Positions 54,247 through 63,240 of a DNA stretch of 64,000 bases are shown piece after piece (the first letter of the stretch is position 1; each line of letters opens with the position of its first letter). The stretch covers positions 50,669 through 114,668 of the forward strand of contig JAFRAB010000033.1 in NCBI GenBank assembly GCA_017405675.1, written 5' to 3'. Under the pieces are notes generated by a model. The model searched no databases and was not told where the DNA came from. It worked only from the letters and a program-made list of their open reading frames with translations. The stretch is from Erysipelotrichaceae bacterium (GTDB lineage: Bacteria; Bacillota_I; Bacilli_A; Erysipelotrichales; Erysipelotrichaceae). Made by a program: the position numbers and the translations under genes.

Positions 54247-55908
54247 ATGAGCAGGATCAGAATTGTTGCTCTTGGCGGACTTGATGAAGACGGAAAGAAC
54301 CTTTACTGTCTGGAAATTGACGATAAGATCATCGTAGTAAATGCCGGATTAAAACTGCCTGAAGACAATCAGTATGGCATAAGATATATCGTGCCTGATT
54401 TTAACTATCTCGTTCAGAATCAGGAAAAGGTAATAGGCGTCATCATTACGCATGCGCATGACGATATGATGAACGGACTGCCAATGCTTTTACAGAGCAT
54501 TGATGTTCCTGTCTATGGACCTGAAATGTGCCGCAGAGTACTGAAACACATCCTGAAACCGGTAGACTGGGACAAACTGAAATATCATGTTGTTCCGCGT
54601 AATGGGGAATTCAAAGTCGGTGACTTCAATGTTACTTCCTTTGCCCTGACACACGCTACTCCTGATGCCATTGGTGTGGCCATTGAAACAGAAAACGGCC
54701 AGATCGTCATCGCAGAGCAGTTTGTTGTGGACTTTGACATGCACGACAAGAGTTTTGACAGTGATATCGGAACTGTTGCTGAAATAGGCAAAAAGGGTGT
54801 ATTGGCTCTGCTGATGGAATCCTCATATGCTGATCACGAAAACTTTACAGCTCCAAATCACAGGATCTACAACCTTGTCAAACCGTATTTTGAAGATGCC
54901 AAGGGACGTATCATTGTTACGGTGTATAACCAGAACTATTTCCGTATCAAGGAAATAATAAACTTAACTCGTGAGTTCAAGCGTTCTATTTTCTTTTATG
55001 ATGACAGACTGAAAACCAGACTGAAGGACATGGATGAACTGGGATATTATTCAATTCCTAAATCCGTGGAAATCAGCAAGGATAAATTCACAAACGATAT
55101 CGAGGATGCCGTCATACTGGTAACTGAATCAGGCGGCAAGATATTTGATGTCATGAACCGCATAGCTACAGGTGAAGATGATATCATTGAACTTAGAGAT
55201 ACAGATACCGTAATCATTGCCTCACCAGTCGTTTCAGGTACGGAAAAAAGAGCCAGTGCCATGGAGAACGAACTGTATAAGGACAATGTCAGAGTACGCA
55301 AACTTGATTCCAAACAGGTACTGTCATTGCATCCGAGCAGTGAAGACATGAAGATGATGATGTATCTGATAAAGCCTAAGTATTTCATCCCAGTAATGGG
55401 TGAATACCGCAACTTCATTCAGGCAGCAAACCTGGCCATGCAGATCGGTTTTACTCCTGACAGGATCATCATTCTCGATAACGGTCAGGTAGCAACGATC
55501 AACGACGGAATTCTGGTTTCATGTTCCGAAATGATTGACGTCGGGGAAACGATGGTCGGTTCTGAAGACAATAACAGTATTACCAGTTTCGTTCTGCGTG
55601 ACAGAGAAGTTCTGTCAACAGATGGAGTCATAATCATTGGCGTTGCCATTGACTTCAATACCAAGGAAGTAATAGGCGGACCTGATATCCAGTCGCGCGG
55701 TGTTATTTATGTTAAGGACTCAGAATATGTTCTCAGAAACATCGGAACCATGGTCGTTGACATGATCAGGGAAAAAGTGGCTGATAAAACATATGAAAAC
55801 ATGGCTGTCAGGGCGGAAGTCAGAGAACAGATAGCCAGATACGTATTACGAGAAACAGGCAAGAGACCTATGATCCTGCCTGCAATAATTGAGATAAATC
55901 TGAAATAG
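54247..55908 (+). CDS. rnjB: RNase J2-like protein with degenerate catalytic site
   Basis: Beta-CASP metallo-lactamase of the RNase J family (553 residues), adjacent to ftsK as Bacillus rnjB is near spoIIIE. The HxHxDH motif reads THAHDDM: His69, His71 and Asp73 are kept but the last His is Met74. His136 (LTHATPDAIG) is kept. The ligand Asp expected in TGDF is Gln158, and the His in IPVHGEYR is Met384. The HVSGH motif reads VLSLH. The C-terminal domain (KRPMILPAIIEI) is intact. Likely a non-catalytic or weak partner of an RNase J1 outside the window. GGGGGTATT precedes the ATG. Confidence 0.88.
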   Translation: MSRIRIVALGGLDEDGKNLYCLEIDDKIIVVNAGLKLPEDNQYGIRYIVPDFNYLVQNQEKVIGVIITHAHDDMMNGLPMLLQSIDVPVYGPEMCRRVLKHILKPVDWDKLKYHVVPRNGEFKVGDFNVTSFALTHATPDAIGVAIETENGQIVIAEQFVVDFDMHDKSFDSDIGTVAEIGKKGVLALLMESSYADHENFTAPNHRIYNLVKPYFEDAKGRIIVTVYNQNYFRIKEIINLTREFKRSIFFYDDRLKTRLKDMDELGYYSIPKSVEISKDKFTNDIEDAVILVTESGGKIFDVMNRIATGEDDIIELRDTDTVIIASPVVSGTEKRASAMENELYKDNVRVRKLDSKQVLSLHPSSEDMKMMMYLIKPKYFIPVMGEYRNFIQAANLAMQIGFTPDRIIILDNGQVATINDGILVSCSEMIDVGETMVGSEDNNSITSFVLRDREVLSTDGVIIIGVAIDFNTKEVIGGPDIQSRGVIYVKDSEYVLRNIGTMVVDMIREKVADKTYENMAVRAEVREQIARYVLRETGKRPMILPAIIEINLK

Positions 55909-55918
55909 AGGAGTATAT

Positions 55919-58114
55919 ATGGCGAGAAAAAGAAAGGTTAAAAAGGAACCAATGATTCCAGTTTACGGCGGCATAGCGGTCGTGTTCTCTCTGATCGTTC
56001 TGCTGCACAGCAGTACAGGATTTCTGGGACAGTTCTTTTATCAGCGGTCCAGACTGCTTTTTGGTGACTTTTACCATCTTCTCTATATCGCTGCCATAGT
56101 AATTGGAGTACTTGTCTGTGTTACTTCCAAGGTTCCTGCTATGGGAAGTAAAAAGATATGCGGTCTTATTCTGATGTACCTGGCTCTGATGATGATCATG
56201 GCTATTCCGGAAGATAAGGCTACCGGCAAGGTCATATTTACCAATTTCTTTGCTGACTATAAGGACATATTTGATGATCTTGTTCCTGCCAGAGGAGGCC
56301 TGATTGGTGCACTGTTGTATGGCAGTGCCAGCTTCCTGGTTTCCTTTGTAGGAAGTCTGATAATCATAATTGCCTTACTCGTTGTCGGTGTTCTTCTGCT
56401 TGTTGATCTTGAAAACATCAAGGGAATCAAAGCACTGTTCAGCAAGGATACCAAAACTGCCAGAACAAGCAAGCGGGTCGATAAGCTCAAATCAATTAAG
56501 ATCAAGAAGCCTGAGGTCTTCAATATAATTGATCTCAAGAAGGATCCGGTTCCTGTCATTGATGAACCGAAACCTGAGACCATTCCTGAAGAGCCTAAGG
56601 AAGAAGCAATTGCCGCTGTTGCTCCGATTGAAAAGAAAGCAGACAATGCTGCAGTTTCATCTGTCAAAACCAGTTCTGTAGGCTATTCACGTACCGGACG
56701 CAAATACACAAAGCCAAGACTGTCACTGCTGGAAAAGGCAACTACCGTCAGTAGTACAGCCAATCGCAATAACGCTAATGAAAAGGGCAGACTGCTGATA
56801 GAAATACTGGATCAGTTTGACGTTCCATGCACTCTGACTGATGCCAAGATCGGTCCGTCAGTAACCAAGTTCTTCGTCAGACCTGAACCTGGAATCAAAA
56901 TCAGCCGTATTACTTCACTGCAGGAAAACATCAAGATGGCTCTGGCGGTCAAGGATGTCCGTATTGAAGCACCGGTTCCTGGTCAGAGCGTTGTAGGTAT
57001 AGAAATACCAAACGCAGACAGAACAAGTGTTAAAATGAGTGAGCTGCTGTACAAGGTTCCAGAAAAGTACAACCGCAATCCACTTACCGTAGCTTTAGGT
57101 AAAGACCTTTCAGGCGATAATGTATATGCTGAGATCAATAAGCTTCCGCATATGCTGATTGCCGGTTCCACCGGTTCAGGAAAGTCAGTATGCATTAACT
57201 CCATCATTACAACTCTGTTATTGAGAACTACTCCTGATGAAGTCAAGCTGTTGCTGATAGACCCTAAAAAAGTTGAATTCACACCATATGAAAATATTCC
57301 GCATCTGATCGGACCTGTTATCAATGATACTTCTGAAGCTGCCAATGCCTTAAAGAGCATCGTTGAGATCATGGAAAACAGATACAATGAATTCCACCAT
57401 GCTGGTGTAAGAAACATCACAGAGTATAACCGGAAGGTTAAAGATGACACTACACTGAAGCACATGGTATATATTGTCGTCATTATTGATGAGCTGGCTG
57501 ACCTGATGCTGACTCATGGTAAAGATGTTGAAGGCTACATTCAGAGAATCACACAGCTGGCAAGAGCAAGTGGTATTCACCTGATCGTTGCTACTCAGCG
57601 TCCTAGTACCGATGTTATTACCGGTACCATTAAGACAAACATTCCGTCACGTATTGCCTTTGCCGTATCAAGTGCCATTGACTCAAGAATCATTCTAGAC
57701 CAGGTTGGTGCTGAAAGACTGATAGGCTATGGTGACATGCTGTATATTCCAATGGGTGAGTCTGCTGCCAACAGACTGCAAGGTGTTTATGTAAGTGATG
57801 CTGAAATAACGGCCATTACTGATTACGTTAAGAGCCAGGGTGCTCCTGAATATGATGATGCCTTTGTCAATAATTCCTTCGGCAGTGTAAGTGACGAAGG
57901 TGTTGAGAGAATGGCTCAGGATCCGGCATATGATGAAGTAAAGAAATTCATTGCTCAGACCAAGAAAGCTTCAACATCAGCAATTCAGAGACGCTTCGGC
58001 TTTGGCTATAACCGTGCTGCCAGAATAATTGACATGCTGGAGCAGGAGGGCGCAATTGGCCCTGTTAACGGCTCAAAACCAAGAGAAGTATACATTTCAG
58101 ATAACGATCATTAA
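55919..58114 (+). CDS. ftsK: DNA translocase FtsK/SpoIIIE
   Basis: Septal DNA pump for chromosome segregation. The 731-residue product has about four N-terminal membrane segments (to about 165), a charged linker, a RecA-like motor with Walker A GSTGSGKSV from residue 416 and Walker B VVIIDELADLM, and a C-terminal gamma winged helix (STSAIQRRFGFGYNRAARI) that reads polar DNA motifs. Short linker, as usual in Gram-positives. GGAG precedes the ATG. Confidence 0.97.
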   Translation: MARKRKVKKEPMIPVYGGIAVVFSLIVLLHSSTGFLGQFFYQRSRLLFGDFYHLLYIAAIVIGVLVCVTSKVPAMGSKKICGLILMYLALMMIMAIPEDKATGKVIFTNFFADYKDIFDDLVPARGGLIGALLYGSASFLVSFVGSLIIIIALLVVGVLLLVDLENIKGIKALFSKDTKTARTSKRVDKLKSIKIKKPEVFNIIDLKKDPVPVIDEPKPETIPEEPKEEAIAAVAPIEKKADNAAVSSVKTSSVGYSRTGRKYTKPRLSLLEKATTVSSTANRNNANEKGRLLIEILDQFDVPCTLTDAKIGPSVTKFFVRPEPGIKISRITSLQENIKMALAVKDVRIEAPVPGQSVVGIEIPNADRTSVKMSELLYKVPEKYNRNPLTVALGKDLSGDNVYAEINKLPHMLIAGSTGSGKSVCINSIITTLLLRTTPDEVKLLLIDPKKVEFTPYENIPHLIGPVINDTSEAANALKSIVEIMENRYNEFHHAGVRNITEYNRKVKDDTTLKHMVYIVVIIDELADLMLTHGKDVEGYIQRITQLARASGIHLIVATQRPSTDVITGTIKTNIPSRIAFAVSSAIDSRIILDQVGAERLIGYGDMLYIPMGESAANRLQGVYVSDAEITAITDYVKSQGAPEYDDAFVNNSFGSVSDEGVERMAQDPAYDEVKKFIAQTKKASTSAIQRRFGFGYNRAARIIDMLEQEGAIGPVNGSKPREVYISDNDH

Positions 58115-58175
58115 CAGATAACATATTGATAATCTCCATGGTTATCGATTAACATAATAGATAAGGGTGATTTAT

Positions 58176-58886
58176 ATGTATAAAAGAGTATTATTAAAAC
58201 TTAGCGGTGAAGCTTTATCAGCACCGGATAACGCCTACAATCCTGAACTTCTCAAAAGTCTGGCTGAAGAAATGAAGGAAGTTCTGGCTATGGGTGTCCA
58301 GGTCGGCATCGTTGTCGGCGGCGGTAACATTATCAGAGGCAAGTTTGCAAGTCAGCTGGGATTACCACGTGTACAGGCTGATAAGATGGGCATGCTGGCC
58401 ACACTGATCAATGCGCTGGCTGTTCAGGGTGCACTGGAAATCAATGGTGTACCTGCTTATGTTCAGACCGCCTTTGAGGCTCCTAGGGCAGCAGATGTCG
58501 CTGATGCCAGAAAAGCCATTCAGCATCTGGAAGCAGGTGAAGTAGTGATCTTCGGCGGCGGTACGGGAAATCCATTCTTCTCAACTGATACCGGCGCTGC
58601 ATTAAGAGCCAGCGAAATTCAAGCTGAAGTAATACTTATGGCAAAGAATGGGGTAGACGGCGTTTATACAGATGACCCACGTAAGAATCCTGATGCCAAG
58701 AAATATGATAAGCTGACTTTCAAGGAAGTGCTTGATAAAAATCTGGGCGTTATTGACCAGACAGCTGCAAGCATGTGCCTGGAAAACAATATCAAGGGCA
58801 TAGTCTTCAACATGAACGACATTGCCAACATTTCAAGAGCATGCATGGGAGAAAATATTGGAACATTAATCACTGGAGGTGAATAA
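58176..58886 (+). CDS. pyrH: UMP kinase
   Basis: Amino acid kinase-family enzyme that phosphorylates UMP. The ATG at 58176 with AAGGGTGAT upstream gives 236 residues; a GTG at 58167 is less likely. Motifs: RVLLKLSGEAL, IVVGGGNIIRG, GGTGNPFFSTDTGAALRA and GVDGVYTDDPRKNPDA. Upstream, from 58115, is a short palindrome-rich gap (GATAA/TTATC) without a clear terminator. First gene of pyrH-frr-uppS-cdsA-dxr-rseP. Confidence 0.97.
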   Translation: MYKRVLLKLSGEALSAPDNAYNPELLKSLAEEMKEVLAMGVQVGIVVGGGNIIRGKFASQLGLPRVQADKMGMLATLINALAVQGALEINGVPAYVQTAFEAPRAADVADARKAIQHLEAGEVVIFGGGTGNPFFSTDTGAALRASEIQAEVILMAKNGVDGVYTDDPRKNPDAKKYDKLTFKEVLDKNLGVIDQTAASMCLENNIKGIVFNMNDIANISRACMGENIGTLITGGE

Positions 58887-58887
58887 T

Positions 58888-59430
58888 ATGGTAGAACTTG
58901 AAATCTACGAACTGGAAATGGAAGAAATTATTGATCGTTTTCAGGGAGCCTTAACACAGATAAGAACATCTGGTGCCAATCCTAATCTGGTTTCAAACAT
59001 TGAAGTAGATTACTATGGAATGAGCACACCAATCAATCAGATCTCATCTATTTCCGTAATAGAAGGTAAGCAGCTGCTGATCAAGCCTTACGAAATGAGA
59101 ATCGTCAAAGACATCGAAAAGGCTATTTTTGCTGCCAACATCGGTCTTACTCCGCAGAATGAGGGAACACAGATCAGAATCGTTGTTCCGCCTCTGACAG
59201 AAGAGAGACGTAGAGAGTATGCATTAAAGGTTAAGGAAATGGGCGAAGAAGCCAAGATTGCTTTGAGAAACGTCCGCCGCAGTGCCAATGATGCAGTCAA
59301 GAAAGACAAGACAATTCCTGAAGATACTCAGAAAGACATGCTTGATGAAATTCAGGAAATGACTGATGATTCAATCAAGAAAGTGGAAGAAATCGCTGCT
59401 AATAAGAGCAGAGACTTAATGAAACTGTAA
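58888..59430 (+). CDS. frr: Ribosome recycling factor
   Basis: Splits post-termination ribosomes with EF-G. The ATG at 58888 has GGAGGTGA inside the end of pyrH, 1 nt after its stop (180 residues; the frame extends to a GTG at 58879). Family motifs: FQGALTQIRTSGANPNLV, DYYGMSTPINQIS, EERRREYALKVKEMGEEAKIALRNVRR split over the three-helix bundle. The usual RTGRA reads RTSGA. Confidence 0.96.
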   Translation: MVELEIYELEMEEIIDRFQGALTQIRTSGANPNLVSNIEVDYYGMSTPINQISSISVIEGKQLLIKPYEMRIVKDIEKAIFAANIGLTPQNEGTQIRIVVPPLTEERRREYALKVKEMGEEAKIALRNVRRSANDAVKKDKTIPEDTQKDMLDEIQEMTDDSIKKVEEIAANKSRDLMKL

Positions 59431-59431
59431 A

Positions 59432-60127
59432 ATGAACAATGTTCCGCAGCATGTAGCCATAATAATGGACGGCAATGGACGCTGGGCTAAAGCGCAGGGG
59501 AAACCAAGAAGCTTTGGCCATTTACGCGGTACGGAAAATGTCCGTAACATTGCCATCAAAGCCAATGATCTGGGAGTAAAGGTTCTGACTCTTTATGCTT
59601 TTTCAACTGAGAACTGGAAGAGACCGGCAGAGGAAGTAAATTATCTGATGGGACTTCCTAAGATATTCATTGACAGATATATCGATGAACTAATGGAAAA
59701 AGGAATAAAAATCAGTATGATAGGGGATATCGAACAGATTCCCTCTGAAACCAGAAAAGTACTGGAAAGAGCCTTTGAAAAAACCAGAAACAATGAAAAC
59801 ATGACATTGGTTTTTGCCTTGAATTATGGCGGACGCAAGGAAATTGTTGATGGAATAAACCGTTACGTAAATCAACTTGAAGACAGAGATCATGTGCTTA
59901 CGGAAGAGGAATTTTCCAGGTATCTTTATACCGCTGATTATCCTGAACTGGAGCTGATGATCAGAACTTCACTCGACTACAGAATTTCTAATTTTCTTCT
60001 GTGGCAGCTCTCATATGCCGAGATGTGTTTTATTGATAAATACTGGCCTGATTTCACAGGTGAGGATTTTGAAAACATCATAAACGACTTCATGAAGAGG
60101 CATAGAAGATTCGGAGGTTTGGAATGA
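59432..60127 (+). CDS. uppS: Undecaprenyl diphosphate synthase
   Basis: cis-Prenyltransferase that makes the C55 carrier for wall polymers. The 231-residue product has the catalytic IIMDGNGRWAKAQGKPR, GH...GTENVRNI, YAFSTENWKRP and the C-terminal DLMIRTS-type motif (ELMIRTSLDYRISNFLLWQ). It starts 1 nt after the frr stop without a strong Shine-Dalgarno, so translation is probably coupled. Confidence 0.96.
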   Translation: MNNVPQHVAIIMDGNGRWAKAQGKPRSFGHLRGTENVRNIAIKANDLGVKVLTLYAFSTENWKRPAEEVNYLMGLPKIFIDRYIDELMEKGIKISMIGDIEQIPSETRKVLERAFEKTRNNENMTLVFALNYGGRKEIVDGINRYVNQLEDRDHVLTEEEFSRYLYTADYPELELMIRTSLDYRISNFLLWQLSYAEMCFIDKYWPDFTGEDFENIINDFMKRHRRFGGLE

Positions 60128-60906
60128 AACAGAGATTTATAACCGCATTTGCTCTGATAGCAGTATTGGGGCCAATATTATTCCTTGGCGGTATACCTTT
60201 TAAAATCCTGATGGCTGTATTTGCCATAATGGGATCTTATGAAATTATCAAACTGGCTGAAGCAAACTGGCCACGTCCTCTTCAGCTTGTTTCCTATGTC
60301 TTTTCACTGATAATCATGTTTGCCAATCTGCTGGGACTGAATTATTTCTTCCTGGCTGACTGTCTGATACTGATCTGTCTTTTCACAATGCTGGTATTCT
60401 GTAAAGAAGTCAGCTTTGAAAGCATAGGTATGATGTTCATTTTCTACAATATGATAGGAATGATGGCTGCAGGTTTCATGAAAATGTATTCCATCAGCAA
60501 TATGATGGTCTTCTACATGCTGTTTGCAAACTGTGTTACTGATGCAGCTGCATACTTTGTGGGAAGAGCAATAGGAAAACATAAGCTTAATGAAAGAATC
60601 TCTCCTAATAAGACAATCGAAGGTTCCGTCGGCGGTTACATCTTCGGGGCTGTCATTTCATTCCTGTTTGCATATCTGACACTGATCAAGCCGCTTAATG
60701 TTTCTGTTCTGCTGATCATTATCGGTTCATTAACAATGCCGATAGTCGGTCAGATCGGGGACCTGGCATATTCTGCCATCAAGAGACATTATGGCATAAA
60801 GGACTTCGGAACCATTTTCCCTGGTCATGGAGGAGTATTGGACAGAATAGATTCCGTATGTTTTAACAGCATGTGGTTATATGTTCTTATGCTTGTTATT
60901 CTATGA
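60124..60906 (+). CDS. cdsA: Phosphatidate cytidylyltransferase
   Basis: Integral membrane enzyme making CDP-diacylglycerol from phosphatidic acid and CTP. The 260-residue product has about seven membrane segments and the signature near the C-terminus (HGGVLDRIDSVCFN), with SPNKTIEGSVGGYIFG before it. GGAGG lies 7 nt before the ATG. It overlaps uppS by 4 nt (ATGA) and dxr by 4 nt. Supplies PgsA. Confidence 0.95.
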   Translation: MKQRFITAFALIAVLGPILFLGGIPFKILMAVFAIMGSYEIIKLAEANWPRPLQLVSYVFSLIIMFANLLGLNYFFLADCLILICLFTMLVFCKEVSFESIGMMFIFYNMIGMMAAGFMKMYSISNMMVFYMLFANCVTDAAAYFVGRAIGKHKLNERISPNKTIEGSVGGYIFGAVISFLFAYLTLIKPLNVSVLLIIIGSLTMPIVGQIGDLAYSAIKRHYGIKDFGTIFPGHGGVLDRIDSVCFNSMWLYVLMLVIL

Positions 60907-62057
60907 GAAGAAAAGTTATTTTATTAGGCGCCAGCGGTAATATCGGACTGCAGACCATTGACATAATCAAACAGCAGTCTGAACGTTTTGAAATAGTAGG
61001 TTTATCCGTTGGCAGAGACGTGGATAACATGCTTGTATCAGAAAACGCATTTCTGAAGAAGCAGCTAAAATACATTTGTACAGGCAGCAGAAGGGATGAT
61101 CTTACGGAATTATATCCGGATTGTCAGTTTTTTTACGGTTCAGAAGGCCTTATTGAACTGACATCAAAACCTGCTGACCTGGTCATAAATGCCTTACAGG
61201 GATTTGTAGGATTGCTTCCTACACTTAATGCCATCAGGCATAAGGTAAATGTTGCCCTGGCCAATAAGGAAACACTTGTGGCATGCGGTGAGATCGTAAT
61301 GAATGAAGCCCGCAGTTATGGAGTCGATATTATTCCAATAGATTCCGAGCATTCTGCCATCCGGCAGTGTCTGCTGGGTTACAGACATGAAGAAATCAGT
61401 AACCTGATAATAACTGCTTCAGGAGGAAGCTTCAGAAATCTGAAGCGTGAGCAGTTAGAAGATGTAACACTGGAGATGGCACTTAATCATCCTAATTGGA
61501 GCATGGGCAAGAAAATCACCATTGATTCAGCAACCATGATGAATAAGGGGTTTGAAGTTATAGAAGCACACTGGCTGTTTGACGTTGACTATGATCATAT
61601 AAAAACAGTTCTGCATCCTGAAAGCATAGTTCATTCGATGGTAGAATTCAGAGATCATGCCATACTGCGGCAGATGGGCGTTTCAGACATGAGAATGCCT
61701 ATTCAGTTTGCGCTGAACTATCCTGAAAGAAATATCAATACTTCTGACAGTCTTGATTTGATTAAAGTAGGGGCATTGCATTTTGGCGAGCTATCATTGG
61801 AAAGATATCCTCTTCTGGGACTGGCCTACAGAACAGGCAAACGGGGAGGAATCCTGCCGGCAGTAATGAACGGTGCCAATGAAAGAGCTGTTAAGCTGTT
61901 TCTGAACAGGGAAATCAGTTTTCTGGATATAGAAAGACTGATATTTGCGACTGTTGAAAAAGCTGAAAACATCAGTAATCCGACAGTTGATGATATTATT
62001 GAAAGCGACAGATGGGCACAGGAATATGTGCAGCATCTGACAGAAGGTAAAGAATGA
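60903..62057 (+). CDS. dxr: 1-deoxy-D-xylulose 5-phosphate reductoisomerase
   Basis: NADPH-dependent second enzyme of the MEP pathway. The ATG at 60903 overlaps the cdsA stop (ATGA) and gives 384 residues. Motifs: NADPH-binding LLGASGNIGLQT, NALQGFVGLLPT, metal/substrate site DSEHSAIRQCL and SGGSFR, and NHPNWSMGKKITIDSATMMNKG in two conserved blocks. No Shine-Dalgarno, consistent with reinitiation after cdsA. Confidence 0.96.
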   Translation: MRRKVILLGASGNIGLQTIDIIKQQSERFEIVGLSVGRDVDNMLVSENAFLKKQLKYICTGSRRDDLTELYPDCQFFYGSEGLIELTSKPADLVINALQGFVGLLPTLNAIRHKVNVALANKETLVACGEIVMNEARSYGVDIIPIDSEHSAIRQCLLGYRHEEISNLIITASGGSFRNLKREQLEDVTLEMALNHPNWSMGKKITIDSATMMNKGFEVIEAHWLFDVDYDHIKTVLHPESIVHSMVEFRDHAILRQMGVSDMRMPIQFALNYPERNINTSDSLDLIKVGALHFGELSLERYPLLGLAYRTGKRGGILPAVMNGANERAVKLFLNREISFLDIERLIFATVEKAENISNPTVDDIIESDRWAQEYVQHLTEGKE

Positions 62058-63133
62058 CAATTATATATTTTCTGATTATTCTGGCAGTCATTATATTTGT
62101 ACATGAATTGGGGCATATGCTGGCTGCCAAGCTGTTTGGCTGTTATGTAAATGAATTTGCGATAGGTTTCGGACCTACTGTATTCAAGAAGGCCGGCAAG
62201 GAAACGACCTATTCACTGCGTGCAATTCCGCTGGGCGGTTTTACAGGTATGGTTGAAAAGGAGAATACGCCGATCAAGTTTGATGAGGAAGGCAATCCTA
62301 CCGAATTCCTCAACGTACCAAAGGAAAGAACGTTCTATGGTATCAAGATCTGGCAGCGTGTCATAATTCTGCTGTCCGGTCCTCTGTTCAATATGTTTCT
62401 GGCCTGTCTGGTATTTGTGATGATTTTCCAGATCAACGGCTATGTTACGGAAGCTCCTCCGGCAGTTGTCAAGGAAGTTGTAGCTGCTTCAGCTGCTGAA
62501 GAAGCCGGCTTCAAGGCAGGAGATGTCATCACTAAGATCGTATTAAAAAACGGAGACGTAATTATTCCAAAGACTTTTGCTGAAATAGTAGTGGGAACAC
62601 AGAGCAGCAACGATGAAATGACGTATTATGTCGACCGAAACGGTACAGAACTGGCGCTTAGAGTAACTCCAAAGTATAGTGAAACCGAGCAAAGATACAT
62701 GATTGGCATTATGGCACCTGATCCGATAGTCAGAAAGATAACTTTCCTGCAGGCAATTCCTGAGGGAATCAGTTATGCTTTTGAAATCATAGGTCTGACT
62801 TTTGAGGCAATAATAGGATTGTTTACCGGTACTCAGGGACTTGATTCACTGGGAGGAACGATCTCAATCTACAAGTATACGGAAGAGGCAGCCAGCTACG
62901 GTTTCCTGTCATTACTGTCACTGGTAGGTTCGCTGTCAGTAAGTGTAGGCATCATGAATCTTGTACCAATACCTATTTTTGACGGCGGCAAGATATTACT
63001 GGCTGGAGTCGAAAAGATAATTGGGCACAGACCTTCAGAGAAAGTGGAAATGGCTTTGTCTCTGATAGGGGTAGGAATCGTTCTCATCCTGTTTGTCTTT
63101 GTGACTTATCAGGATATAATGAAACTGCTTTAA
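62054..63133 (+). CDS. rseP: Site-2 protease RseP/RasP
   Basis: Intramembrane zinc metalloprotease for regulated proteolysis and signal peptide remnants. The 359-residue product has the HELGH active site (His17, Glu18, His21) in the first membrane segment, a PDZ domain (about 130-210; AGFKAGDVITKIV) and the second metal motif NLVPIPIFDGG. It overlaps dxr by 4 nt with GAAGG upstream. Last gene of the six-gene unit. PrsW at 41413 could make the preceding cut in a shared pathway, by analogy with B. subtilis. Confidence 0.95.
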   Translation: MTIIYFLIILAVIIFVHELGHMLAAKLFGCYVNEFAIGFGPTVFKKAGKETTYSLRAIPLGGFTGMVEKENTPIKFDEEGNPTEFLNVPKERTFYGIKIWQRVIILLSGPLFNMFLACLVFVMIFQINGYVTEAPPAVVKEVVAASAAEEAGFKAGDVITKIVLKNGDVIIPKTFAEIVVGTQSSNDEMTYYVDRNGTELALRVTPKYSETEQRYMIGIMAPDPIVRKITFLQAIPEGISYAFEIIGLTFEAIIGLFTGTQGLDSLGGTISIYKYTEEAASYGFLSLLSLVGSLSVSVGIMNLVPIPIFDGGKILLAGVEKIIGHRPSEKVEMALSLIGVGIVLILFVFVTYQDIMKLL

Positions 63134-63137
63134 ACAG

Positions 63138-63168
63138 AATGTTCTTAACTGAACATTTTTGTTTTTTT
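63138..63168 (+). terminator. Intrinsic terminator after rseP
   Basis: AATGTTC (63138-63144)/GAACATT (63151-63157), 6-nt loop, TTTTGTTTTTTT. Confidence 0.88.
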
Positions 63169-63182
63169 GGAGCATAAGTTTC

Positions 63183-63210
63183 TTACAAAAATAAATAATT
63201 GTAGTAGAAT
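63183..63210 (+). promoter_or_regulatory. Promoter of the COG0523 GTPase gene
   Basis: TTACAA (63183-63188), 16-nt spacer, TAGAAT (63205-63210). No Zur-like operator was recognised with confidence. Confidence 0.45.
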
Positions 63211-63240
63211 AGTAAGGCAGGATTTCAGGAGGTTATTTTT

